Shown: positions 6,405-13,290 of the stretch, piece after piece
Position numbering within the stretch: the first letter of the stretch is position 1
Layout of the letters: each line of letters opens with the position of its first letter
The notes under the pieces: generated by a model
The model's input: the letters and a program-made list of their open reading frames with translations, nothing else
What the model was told of the DNA's origin: nothing
Databases searched by the model: none
DNA from: an uncultured Prevotella sp.
GTDB taxonomy: Bacteria > Bacteroidota > Bacteroidia > Bacteroidales > Bacteroidaceae
DNA length: 18,356 nt
NCBI GenBank assembly: GCA_900314365.1
Contig: OMVH01000142.1
Location: forward strand, 1 to 18,356
Reading direction: 5' to 3'
Translations under genes and position numbers: made by a program

Positions 6405-8474
6405 ATGCGGGAAGTCCTGAAGACAGTGATAGTGAACGTGTGCAGGCTGCTGCTTGCACTGACGTTCATCTTCTCGGGCTTCGTCAAGGCCATTGACCCG
6501 CTTGGCTCTCTGTATAAGTTCGGCGACTATTTAGAAGCCGTCGGACTGCAGGGCACCATCCCTGATGGATTGTTGCTCCTCTGCGCCATTGGCCTGTCGG
6601 CTCTCGAATTCACTCTCGGCATACTGATGCTCTTTGCCGTCAGACGCCGGTTGTGCTCCCGCGTTACCGTGGTGCTGATGGTCATCATGACGGGAATTAC
6701 GGTATGGCTGGCAGGCTGGAATCCAGTGAAGGACTGCGGCTGTTTCGGCGATGCCGTCAAGCTCACCAATGTGGAGTCACTCGTCAAGAACATCGTGCTC
6801 CTGACCTGCGCCGTTGTCACAGCCGTAGCACCAATGCGCATGAAGCGCTTCATCTCGAAGTCAAACCAGTGGATAGTAGTCAACTACACGGTGCTGTTCA
6901 TCCTGGCCTGCAGTTTCTGGAGCCTTTGGACATTGCCCGTGTTCGACTTTCGTCCTTACCACATTGGAGCCAACATCCGCAAGGGTATGGAGATACCTCC
7001 AGGAGCACCGCAGCCAAAATTCGAGACCACTTTCATACTGCAAAAGAACGGTGTGAAGAAGGAGTTCACACTCGACAACTACCCCGACTCCACGTGGGAG
7101 TTCGTTGACAGCAAGACGCGGCAGGTGACAGAAGGCTACGTGCCGCCCATCCATGACTTCTCGATAGAACGGGGCGACAGCGACATCACCCGAAGCATCA
7201 TCGACAGCAAGGGATACACATTCCTTCTCATAAGCCCCTATCTGGAAAGAGCCGACGACAGCGATTTCGGCGACATCAACCAAGTATACGACTACGCTGT
7301 CGACCAGCACGTGCCCTTCTACTGCGTCACGTCAAGCTCCATGCGGGCCATCAGTCACTGGCAGGACTTCACGGGAGCCGAGTATCCATTCTGTACGGCC
7401 GACGGTACGCTCCTGAAGACTATCATCCGAAGCAATCCCGGTCTGGTGCTGCTCAAGGACGGAGTAGTCATCAACAAGTGGAGTCACAACAGCCTGCCCA
7501 AGGCTGCCGACCTCACGTCACCCATCAGCAAGTCGGAAGTAGGCCGGATGCCCTCCGACCAGACAGCCCGAAAGATAGTGGCCATCATCCTATGGTTCGT
7601 ACTGCCCTTGATGCTGCTCACGCTCGCCGACAGGCTTTGGGCTTGGTCGCGCTGGGTAAGGGAGAAAGAGACAAACAACAGATTTTACCAACTTATAACA
7701 AAGCAAAAGAAAATGAGAAAGAAGATTGTTGCAGGCAACTGGAAAATGAACGAGAACCTGCAGGAGGGCGTTGCTCTCGCTAAGGAAATCAATGAGACTC
7801 TGAAGGCCGACAAGCCTAACTGCGGTGTGATTATCTGCACACCGTTCATCCACCTTGCAAGCGTTGCTCAGGTCATCGACCAGGACATCGTGGCTCTTGG
7901 TGCTGAAAACTGTGCCGACAAGGAGAAGGGCGCCTACACGGGCGAAGTTTCTGCCGCTATGGTGAAGAGCACCGGCGCACAGTATGTTATCCTGGGCCAT
8001 TCCGAGCGTCGCCAGTACTATCATGAGACTCCCGAGATTCTGAAGGAGAAGGTGCAGCTCGCTCTGGCCAACGGCCTGAAGGTCATCTTCTGCTGCGGTG
8101 AGACTCTCGAAGAGCGCGAGGCCAACAGGCAGAATGAAGTGGTGAAGGCAGAGCTCGACGGAAGCGTCTTCAACCTCACTGCAGAGGAATGGAAGAACAT
8201 TGTCCTTGCTTACGAGCCTATCTGGGCCATCGGTACCGGAAAGACTGCCACCGCTGAGCAGGCCGAGGAAATGCTGGCCTACATCCGCTCCATCGTTGCC
8301 GACAAGTATGGCAAAGAGGCTGCTGAGGACACCACTATCCTCTACGGCGGCAGCTGCAAGCCCAGCAACGCAGCTGAGCTCTTCGCAAAACCCGACATCG
8401 ACGGTGGGCTCATCGGCGGTGCCTCGCTGAAGGCTGCTGACTTCAAGGGCATCATCGACGCCTGGAAGAAGTAA
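6405..8474 (+). CDS. DoxX/MauE-like membrane protein continuous in frame with triosephosphate isomerase
   Basis: One uninterrupted frame codes for 689 residues. Residues 1-436 are a membrane protein. Likely helices lie at about 8-28, 55-79, 86-104, 128-146, 157-178 and 390-412. KDCGCFGD at 110-116 (two Cys, 111 and 113) is typical of DoxX/MauE-like proteins. Residues about 268-362 form a thioredoxin-like soluble segment that lacks a CxxC motif. Residues 413-436 (WAWSRWVREKETNN... ) are a short basic tail that reads straight into triosephosphate isomerase at Met437 with no stop. The basic tail predicts a cytosolic C-terminus, which is where the isomerase must be. In related genomes I would expect two adjacent genes, so this may be a true fusion, a lost stop used with an internal start, or a sequencing error. 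The ATG at 6405 is preferred to the TTG at 6372, which lies inside DUF1599. Confidence 0.8.
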   Translation: MREVLKTVIVNVCRLLLALTFIFSGFVKAIDPLGSLYKFGDYLEAVGLQGTIPDGLLLLCAIGLSALEFTLGILMLFAVRRRLCSRVTVVLMVIMTGITVWLAGWNPVKDCGCFGDAVKLTNVESLVKNIVLLTCAVVTAVAPMRMKRFISKSNQWIVVNYTVLFILACSFWSLWTLPVFDFRPYHIGANIRKGMEIPPGAPQPKFETTFILQKNGVKKEFTLDNYPDSTWEFVDSKTRQVTEGYVPPIHDFSIERGDSDITRSIIDSKGYTFLLISPYLERADDSDFGDINQVYDYAVDQHVPFYCVTSSSMRAISHWQDFTGAEYPFCTADGTLLKTIIRSNPGLVLLKDGVVINKWSHNSLPKAADLTSPISKSEVGRMPSDQTARKIVAIILWFVLPLMLLTLADRLWAWSRWVREKETNNRFYQLITKQKKMRKKIVAGNWKMNENLQEGVALAKEINETLKADKPNCGVIICTPFIHLASVAQVIDQDIVALGAENCADKEKGAYTGEVSAAMVKSTGAQYVILGHSERRQYYHETPEILKEKVQLALANGLKVIFCCGETLEEREANRQNEVVKAELDGSVFNLTAEEWKNIVLAYEPIWAIGTGKTATAEQAEEMLAYIRSIVADKYGKEAAEDTTILYGGSCKPSNAAELFAKPDIDGGLIGGASLKAADFKGIIDAWKK
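7713..8474 (+). CDS. tpiA: Triosephosphate isomerase (C-terminal part of the fused frame, possible independent start)
   Basis: Interconverts glyceraldehyde 3-phosphate and dihydroxyacetone phosphate in glycolysis and gluconeogenesis. Counted from the ATG at 7713 the protein has 253 residues, the normal length for a bacterial enzyme, and begins with the canonical strand MRKKIVAGNWKMN. Visible catalytic residues are Lys11 (NWKMN), His96 (LGHSERR) and Glu168 (AYEPIWAIGTGKTA, which includes the flexible loop). Phosphate-binding YGGS (211-214) and GGLIGGASL (231-239) are present. An A-rich leader (TTATAACAAAGCAAAAGAAA) before this ATG resembles the SD-less start regions of Bacteroidetes. The codons here look more biased (GCT, CTG, AAG) than in the upstream half. 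Both points favour separate high-level translation from 7713 even if a fused form is also made. Confidence 0.9.
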   Translation: MRKKIVAGNWKMNENLQEGVALAKEINETLKADKPNCGVIICTPFIHLASVAQVIDQDIVALGAENCADKEKGAYTGEVSAAMVKSTGAQYVILGHSERRQYYHETPEILKEKVQLALANGLKVIFCCGETLEEREANRQNEVVKAELDGSVFNLTAEEWKNIVLAYEPIWAIGTGKTATAEQAEEMLAYIRSIVADKYGKEAAEDTTILYGGSCKPSNAAELFAKPDIDGGLIGGASLKAADFKGIIDAWKK

Positions 8475-8484
8475 ACTCACTAAC

Positions 8485-8527
8485 AAGGCTTTCTGACTAA
8501 GCTCATGGAGCGAAGTCAGAAAGCCTT
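8485..8527 (+). terminator. Strong hairpin between tpiA and the SPOR gene (attenuator or terminator)
   Basis: AAGGCTTTCTGACT (8485-8498) pairs perfectly with AGTCAGAAAGCCTT (8514-8527). An inner GCTC/GAGC stem lies beyond an AA/GA internal loop. It starts 10 bases after the stop codon. What follows is CGTTCT rather than a T-run, so termination may be partial and the hairpin may instead protect the 3' end of tpiA mRNA. Confidence 0.55.
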
Positions 8528-8550
8528 CGTTCTCACACTAAACTATCGAA

Positions 8551-9267
8551 ATGAAGAAATTCGTCTTTCTTTTCATCACTGTCCTGAGCGCATCGGTAAC
8601 TGTTCAGGCACAAACTTTTCTCCAGCATCTTCAGACCAAGGAAGAAGGCAAGGGAACGGTGACGGTCACGCAAAGCAAGCAGATTGAAGAGCTTGTCAAC
8701 GCCAGGAAGACCGTCGTACCCCAAGTAGCCACTACCCCGAAGAAGCAGGAAGAGAAGAAAGTGAAGCCCGCAGAGCCCAAGCGCCACGAGCCAGCCTCGC
8801 CGCAACATCGAGAGCCCACGAAGCAGAAGGAAGAGGAGGCGAAGCACCCACAGAAGCAGGAACCCGACTCGACACGTAAGGAGAGCCTGAAGCGAGAGGC
8901 TGAAGTAAGAAACGAAGAGTCGAAGAAAAAAACTGAGCAGGAGAACGACTCGGAGTTCGATATCCCCACCGTGGATCTCCGAAAGAAAGTCATGCGCGGC
9001 GCCTACAAGGTCAACGGTTACCGCGTGCAGGTGTTCTCGGGCGGCAACTCTCGTGCCGACAAGGAAAAGGCTCAGCGCATAGGCAACAACATCAAGATGG
9101 CCTTCCCTGACCAACCGGTCTATGTGCATTTCTACTCTCCGAGCTGGAAGTGCCGCATTGGCAATTACCGCACATACGCCGAAGCAGAGCACGTGATGAA
9201 ACAACTGAAAAAGATGGGCTACAAGCAGGCATGCATCCTGAGGGGGAAAATCACGGTGCAGGACTAA
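8551..9267 (+). CDS. Secreted SPOR-domain protein
   Basis: The product has 238 residues. A signal peptide (MKKFVFLFITVLSASVTVQA) ends at about residue 20. Residues 60-135 are a highly charged Lys/Glu/Pro-rich linker. Residues about 155-233 are a SPOR domain (GYRVQVFSGGNSRADKEKAQ ... FYSPSWKCRIGNYRTYAEAE ... ACILRGKI). SPOR domains bind peptidoglycan strands stripped of stem peptides, usually at division sites, so a periplasmic wall-binding role is expected. The linker would span the space between membrane and wall. The gene lies between tpiA and folE, 29 bases before folE, so co-transcription with folE is likely. The lack of a catalytic domain suggests a structural or targeting role. Confidence 0.88.
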   Translation: MKKFVFLFITVLSASVTVQAQTFLQHLQTKEEGKGTVTVTQSKQIEELVNARKTVVPQVATTPKKQEEKKVKPAEPKRHEPASPQHREPTKQKEEEAKHPQKQEPDSTRKESLKREAEVRNEESKKKTEQENDSEFDIPTVDLRKKVMRGAYKVNGYRVQVFSGGNSRADKEKAQRIGNNIKMAFPDQPVYVHFYSPSWKCRIGNYRTYAEAEHVMKQLKKMGYKQACILRGKITVQD

Positions 9268-9296
9268 GGCCCTTACCTTATTAATATATCGCACAG

Positions 9297-9890
9297 ATGA
9301 ATTCTGAAAATGAATTTAGAGACGGGTTGGATGAGCTAGCAAGCTCCTATCACCGCATTCTGGAACTTCTTGGTGAAGATCCGGAACGCGAGGGATTGCA
9401 GAAGACACCCCTTAGAGTAGCCAAGGCCATGCAGGTGCTCACGCGCGGCTACTTCCAAGATCCACATAAGGTGCTCACTGATGCACTGTTCGCTGAGCAA
9501 TATAACCAAATGGTTATCGTGAAGGATATCGACTTCTTTTCACTCTGTGAGCATCACATGTTGCCTTTCTACGGCAAAGCTCACGTGGCCTATATCCCCA
9601 ACGGCTACATCACGGGGCTAAGCAAGATAGCACGCGTGGTCGACATCTTCAGTCACCGGCTTCAAGTGCAGGAGCGGCTCACTGAGCAAATCAAGGACTG
9701 CATACAGCAAACGCTCAAGCCCATGGGCGTAATGGTGGTTATCGAGGCAAGGCACATGTGCATGCAGATGAGAGGGGTGGAAAAGCAGAACGCCATTACC
9801 ACTACAAGCGCCTTCAGCGGAGCATTCAATCAGGCCAAAACGCGAGAAGAGTTCATGAATCTGCTACGGGGAGAGTCACGAAGGTTATGA
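9297..9890 (+). CDS. folE: GTP cyclohydrolase I
   Basis: Converts GTP to 7,8-dihydroneopterin triphosphate, the first step of tetrahydrofolate and related pterin synthesis; cytosolic, normally a decamer. The 197-residue length fits the family. The N-terminal helices carry GEDPEREGLQKTPLRVAKA (residues 26-44). Zinc-binding residues are Cys84 and His87 in CEHHMLPFYGKAHVAYIP and Cys155 in ARHMCMQMRG. The active-site GLSKIARVVDIFS (107-119) and QERLTEQI are intact, and the C-terminal TTTSAFSGAF is typical. The ATG at 9297 has no Shine-Dalgarno, as usual here. The gene closes the DUF1599-DoxX-TPI-SPOR cluster. Confidence 0.96.
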   Translation: MNSENEFRDGLDELASSYHRILELLGEDPEREGLQKTPLRVAKAMQVLTRGYFQDPHKVLTDALFAEQYNQMVIVKDIDFFSLCEHHMLPFYGKAHVAYIPNGYITGLSKIARVVDIFSHRLQVQERLTEQIKDCIQQTLKPMGVMVVIEARHMCMQMRGVEKQNAITTTSAFSGAFNQAKTREEFMNLLRGESRRL

Positions 9891-9976
9891 ACGCGTGGCT
9901 TACCCCGCTACTCCTGTAGTAAAGATACGACTTAACCCTCTTCGCAAACACATACAACGCACATAATGAACGAATA

Positions 9977-10005
9977 AAGCCACCTTCCAGTCAACGGAAT
10001 GGCTT
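9977..10005 (+). terminator. Possible hairpin terminator after folE
   Basis: AAGCCA (9977-9982) pairs with TGGCTT (10000-10005), and TTCC (9985-9988) pairs with GGAA (9996-9999), with a CC bulge and a 7-nt loop. No T-run follows, so this is a weak call. The rest of 9891-10040 shows no promoter match. Confidence 0.35.
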
Positions 10006-10040
10006 CAACTCTATCGACTTGCAATAATTAATACAACATA

Positions 10041-11048
10041 ATGAACATCTGTATTTGTGGAGGAGGCAACCTCGGACATGTAGTGAGTGGCTTTTTGGGA
10101 TCAAAGCCCAATGTCACTGTCGGAATACTGACAAGGCATCCTGAAAGCTGGTCGCAACAGCTGGAGATAAGGTTGCCGAACAAGTCCGTGGTGAATGGTG
10201 AGCTCAAATTGGTCACCAACAACCCATCGGAGATAATACCACAGGCGGATATTGTACTGCTTTGTCTGCCCGGAATGTTCATAAGAAGCGAGATTGAAGA
10301 AATTATCCCCTATTTGAGGCCAACCACTGTAGTGGGCAGCATCGTATCAAGTACCGGTTTTTTCTTCCAAACCCACGAGCTCATTCCCAACCAGCCCACT
10401 TTTGGCTTCCAACGCGTGCCTTTCATTGCGAGAACAAGAACGTATGGCCACAAAGCCGATTTACTCGGGTTCAAGTCGTCTTTAAATGTCGTAATAGAGA
10501 ATTATGACGATGTAGAGGCGCTCCGTTCTACATTGGAGAATTTATTTGATACTCCGGTTAAGTTGCTTGACAACTTCTACGAAGTGAGCCTGTCCAACAG
10601 CAACCCTCTGCTCCACACATCCCGTCTCTACACGATGTGGAAAGATTGGCATGAAGGAATCTTCTATCCAAAGCAAAGCCTCTTCTACGAAGACTGGACT
10701 GTGGACGCATCACAACTTTACATTGAAATGGACAATGAGTTCCAGCAGCTGCTTCAAGCACTTGGAATTAAGAAGGGTGCCATCCCGCCCGTTCTCGAAT
10801 ATTACGAGAGCCACGACGCCGACTCATTATGTGAAAAAATCAGAAACATTTCTGCTTTCAAAGGTATAGCATCTCCTATGATAAAGTCCTCCTATGGTTG
10901 GGCTCCTGACACGCACAGCCGTTACTTTACAGAGGATTTCGGATATGGTCTTAAATTCATTTATCAGCTCGCCAAAGCCAAGAAGATTTCTTCACAGCAC
11001 ATAGACAACGTGTACGAATGGGGAAACAGAATCGTATCAGGCAACTAA
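10041..11048 (+). CDS. Opine dehydrogenase-family oxidoreductase
   Basis: The product has 335 residues and no signal peptide, so it is cytosolic. Residues 1-12 (MNICICGGGNLG) are a Rossmann dinucleotide-binding start, followed by the strand and loop VLLCLPGMF (72-80) typical of the NAD(P)-binding half. The C-terminal half matches the NAD/NADP octopine/nopaline dehydrogenase family (PF02317): NSNPLLHTSRLY (186-197) with a candidate catalytic His192, and THSRYFTEDFGYGL (291-304) with Arg294 and Asp299. The His-Arg-Asp arrangement and the 5-residue Arg-Asp spacing agree with known opine dehydrogenases. Such enzymes condense an amino acid with a 2-oxo acid using NAD(P)H; the substrate cannot be read from sequence. 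No nicotianamine-like synthase or metallophore transporter is adjacent, so a staphylopine-type role has no local support. The nearest downstream genes are lipoproteins. Confidence 0.82.
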   Translation: MNICICGGGNLGHVVSGFLGSKPNVTVGILTRHPESWSQQLEIRLPNKSVVNGELKLVTNNPSEIIPQADIVLLCLPGMFIRSEIEEIIPYLRPTTVVGSIVSSTGFFFQTHELIPNQPTFGFQRVPFIARTRTYGHKADLLGFKSSLNVVIENYDDVEALRSTLENLFDTPVKLLDNFYEVSLSNSNPLLHTSRLYTMWKDWHEGIFYPKQSLFYEDWTVDASQLYIEMDNEFQQLLQALGIKKGAIPPVLEYYESHDADSLCEKIRNISAFKGIASPMIKSSYGWAPDTHSRYFTEDFGYGLKFIYQLAKAKKISSQHIDNVYEWGNRIVSGN

Positions 11049-11089
11049 TGCAACATAACTTTTTAATAATCAACTTACAAACCAGACAA

Positions 11090-11689
11090 ATGAGACGACC
11101 TAAGAACACAATCATGCTGACATTGCTCTTAGCTGCAGCATGTCTGACTTTTACTTCATGTCTTGGTGGCGATGACGACGACTCGAAGCTGACACAGGAA
11201 AAGCTTAACGAGGCTATGGCTGTCATTTCAGGGTCGTACCGTAGCACCGTCTACTTTGAAGACGGAAAAGGTGTAGACTCTTTGGAGAATGTAACCTTGG
11301 GCGTCAGCAACGAAGGACTCTTTGTAGACAACTTTCCTCTTGCAGCCTTCGCTACTTCTGTACAAGGCAACGACTCGGTGCAGGCAGGACTGCGACGGGG
11401 TGGCAACATACACCTGAATGCAGGTATGGCGTTCTACGATTTGGAGTCTGACTATTATTTCACACTCTCTCCCGCTACCACCACTGCAAAAATTTACTAC
11501 GGCGGAACCGAGCATGAACTGCAATTCACCTTCAGTAACGATGTCCTTGGCTCGGCCGGAGTGTACAACAAGGAAAAGAAAAACCTGGAGCTGATGTTCG
11601 GCATTCAGCGCATACTGCTTGATAACCGTATGGATCTGCTTTCAGGAAAAGCTATTATACAAATAAAATCTAAAAACAAATTCAGTTAA
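11090..11689 (+). CDS. DUF4840-like lipoprotein (first of a tandem pair)
   Basis: The product has 199 residues. The lipoprotein signal ends FTSC with Cys24, followed by the acidic segment LGGDDDDS, which in Bacteroidetes resembles a surface-export tag for lipoproteins. The body starts with a helix (LTQEKLNEAMAVISGSYRSTVYFEDG), followed by beta-rich sequence. That 'xxxAMxxISGSYxSxVYF' start matches my recollection of DUF4840 lipoproteins; function unknown. The ATG at 11090 is preferred to an in-frame upstream start at 11018, which overlaps the previous gene and would bury the signal peptide. The next gene, ten bases downstream, has a matching layout (see findings). Confidence 0.8.
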   Translation: MRRPKNTIMLTLLLAAACLTFTSCLGGDDDDSKLTQEKLNEAMAVISGSYRSTVYFEDGKGVDSLENVTLGVSNEGLFVDNFPLAAFATSVQGNDSVQAGLRRGGNIHLNAGMAFYDLESDYYFTLSPATTTAKIYYGGTEHELQFTFSNDVLGSAGVYNKEKKNLELMFGIQRILLDNRMDLLSGKAIIQIKSKNKFS

Positions 11690-11701
11690 ACCGATTGTAT
11701 G

Positions 11702-12379
11702 ATGAAACTCAAGCACATTATTCATTCTTTAAGCCTGGCCTGTTGTCTTATCGCAGGCTTATCGCTCACATCCTGTCTTAACGACGACAACAGCGACAAT
11801 AATTATAGCCCAGAGGAAAGCCGTACCATGCTCACGGCGATGTCGGGAACTTATTCCGGCAAGGCTTTTATCGCTTATCTCAAGTCGGCTAACGGCTCTT
11901 ACTACACCGACATAAACAGCGATGTCAAGGAAGATTCCGTAACCACCTACTTCTCTGTCCGCAGCGACTCTACACTGACGGTACAGTTCCCTGTCAGCCT
12001 GCTGGCTCATTGTGTGATTGACTCAACAAACACAGCTCTCATAAGCGCTTTGCAGCACTCATCCACTCAAACGCTCACTTGCAAGATTTATCTTCAGCCG
12101 GATTTCACGAGTTCGTCGTATTACTACGGCTTTTACGCACTTCCCCAAGAGACGACAACCGTGGATGTAGGCTCCGGCACCAACACATTCCGCGTGAAAA
12201 TAGAGTATGCCATGTCGGCAACCTACTTCAACTCCTCGAAGTATAACTTTTCGAGTATCGGACAATATTTCATATCTGCGAACGGAATGGCCTTCTACAT
12301 CCTTCCCGGCACTATCAGTGTGAACGGTGAGGAGCAGAAGATGACACCTTGTCCCATTCTGTTCAGAGGAACCCGATAA
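11702..12379 (+). CDS. DUF4840-like lipoprotein (second of a tandem pair)
   Basis: The product has 225 residues from the ATG at 11702; an ATG directly before it (11699) would add one residue. The lipoprotein signal ends LTSC with Cys25, then LNDDNSDNN, an acidic surface-export-like stretch. The segment SPEESRTMLTAMSGTYSGKAF parallels the start of the preceding lipoprotein. Residues 45-220 are beta-rich, Ser/Thr/Tyr-rich and lack catalytic motifs. It lies about 10 bases after its neighbour, so the two are surely co-transcribed. A strong terminator follows. Function is unknown. Confidence 0.82.
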   Translation: MKLKHIIHSLSLACCLIAGLSLTSCLNDDNSDNNYSPEESRTMLTAMSGTYSGKAFIAYLKSANGSYYTDINSDVKEDSVTTYFSVRSDSTLTVQFPVSLLAHCVIDSTNTALISALQHSSTQTLTCKIYLQPDFTSSSYYYGFYALPQETTTVDVGSGTNTFRVKIEYAMSATYFNSSKYNFSSIGQYFISANGMAFYILPGTISVNGEEQKMTPCPILFRGTR

Positions 12380-12398
12380 GAGAGTAAGCCCTTTCAAA

Positions 12399-12440
12399 CC
12401 TTGGCTTGCACGCTTCAGAGCACTGCGGCCAAGGCTTTTT
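12399..12440 (+). terminator. Rho-independent terminator after the lipoprotein pair
   Basis: CCTTGGC (12399-12405) pairs with GCCAAGG (12428-12434). Inner GCA/TGC and GCT/AGC stems stack on small internal loops with a TCAG tetraloop, and CTTTTT follows. It ends the lipoprotein transcript about 25 bases before xth. Confidence 0.8.
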
Positions 12441-12464
12441 CAACAATAAGAAGAGACTATCATC

Positions 12465-13214
12465 ATGAAACTGATATCCTGGAATGTCAATGGTCTGAGA
12501 GCTTGCGCGGGCAAAGGATTCGCCGACTCCTTCAAGGCCTTGGATGCCGATTTCTTTTGTCTACAGGAAACAAAGATGCAAGCCGGACAGCTCGACATCG
12601 CCTTCGACGGCTATGAGTCCTACTGGAACTATGCTGAAAAGAAAGGCTATTCCGGCACGGCCATCTTTACTAAGATGAAGCCGCTATCGGTGAGCTACGG
12701 TATGGGAGTGGAGCCACACGACCACGAGGGACGCATCATCACACTGGAGATGCCCGACTTCTACCTTGTGACAGTCTATACTCCCAACTCACAGGACGGT
12801 CTTAGAAGGCTCGACTACCGTATGCAATGGGAGGATGATTTCCGGCATTTCCTCAAGTCACTCGACGCAAAGAAGCCTGTTGTGGTTTGTGGCGACATGA
12901 ATGTGGCACACGAAGAGATAGACATCAAGAACCCCAAAACCAACCGGCGCAACGCCGGCTTCACCGATGAGGAGAGGGAAAAGATGACCACATTGCTCAA
13001 TGATGGCTTCATCGATACCTTCCGCACGCTATATCCTGAACAAGTGACTTACAGCTGGTGGAGCTATCGCTTTCACGCCCGGGAAAAGAACGCAGGATGG
13101 CGTATCGACTACTTCCTCACGTCCGAAAGGTTGCGTCCGCGCATTACCGATGCTAAAATACACACCGAGATTATGGGCAGCGACCACTGCCCGGTAGAAC
13201 TCGACTTAGAATAA
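12465..13214 (+). CDS. xth: Exodeoxyribonuclease III / AP endonuclease
   Basis: Acts in base-excision repair, cutting at abasic sites and removing 3' blocks; cytosolic. The 249-residue length is typical. Active-site residues are in place: Asn7 (SWNVNGLRA), Glu35 (LQETK), Tyr105 (TVYTPNSQ), Asp144 and Asn146 (CGDMNVAHEEID), Asp216 region (GWRIDYFL), and Asp240-His241 (GSDHCPVEL). Trp199/Phe203 in the DNA-minor-groove segment TYSWWSYRF are conserved. The start follows a terminator by 24 bases, so a promoter must lie close to or within that hairpin region, or the gene depends on read-through; no -7 match was found. Confidence 0.96.
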   Translation: MKLISWNVNGLRACAGKGFADSFKALDADFFCLQETKMQAGQLDIAFDGYESYWNYAEKKGYSGTAIFTKMKPLSVSYGMGVEPHDHEGRIITLEMPDFYLVTVYTPNSQDGLRRLDYRMQWEDDFRHFLKSLDAKKPVVVCGDMNVAHEEIDIKNPKTNRRNAGFTDEEREKMTTLLNDGFIDTFRTLYPEQVTYSWWSYRFHAREKNAGWRIDYFLTSERLRPRITDAKIHTEIMGSDHCPVELDLE

Positions 13215-13221
13215 ACCTCAC

Positions 13222-13265
13222 AGGTCTTCATGCCTCGCTGACAAAGCAGAAGAGCATGGAGACCT
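13222..13265 (+). terminator. Hairpin after xth, terminator-like but without a T-run
   Basis: AGGTCTTCATGC (13222-13233) pairs with GCATGGAGACCT (13254-13265) with a single wobble and a 20-nt loop. It begins 7 bases after the stop codon. The following AACCTATTACATTT is not a T-tract, so it may be a partial terminator or mRNA-protecting stem. Confidence 0.5.
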
Positions 13266-13290
13266 AACCTATTACATTTAATCCTTTTCC

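Noticed and set aside
7590..8486. 298-codon minus-strand frame opposite tpiA
   Set aside because: The plus frame is an intact triosephosphate isomerase; the antisense frame is a codon-bias artefact.
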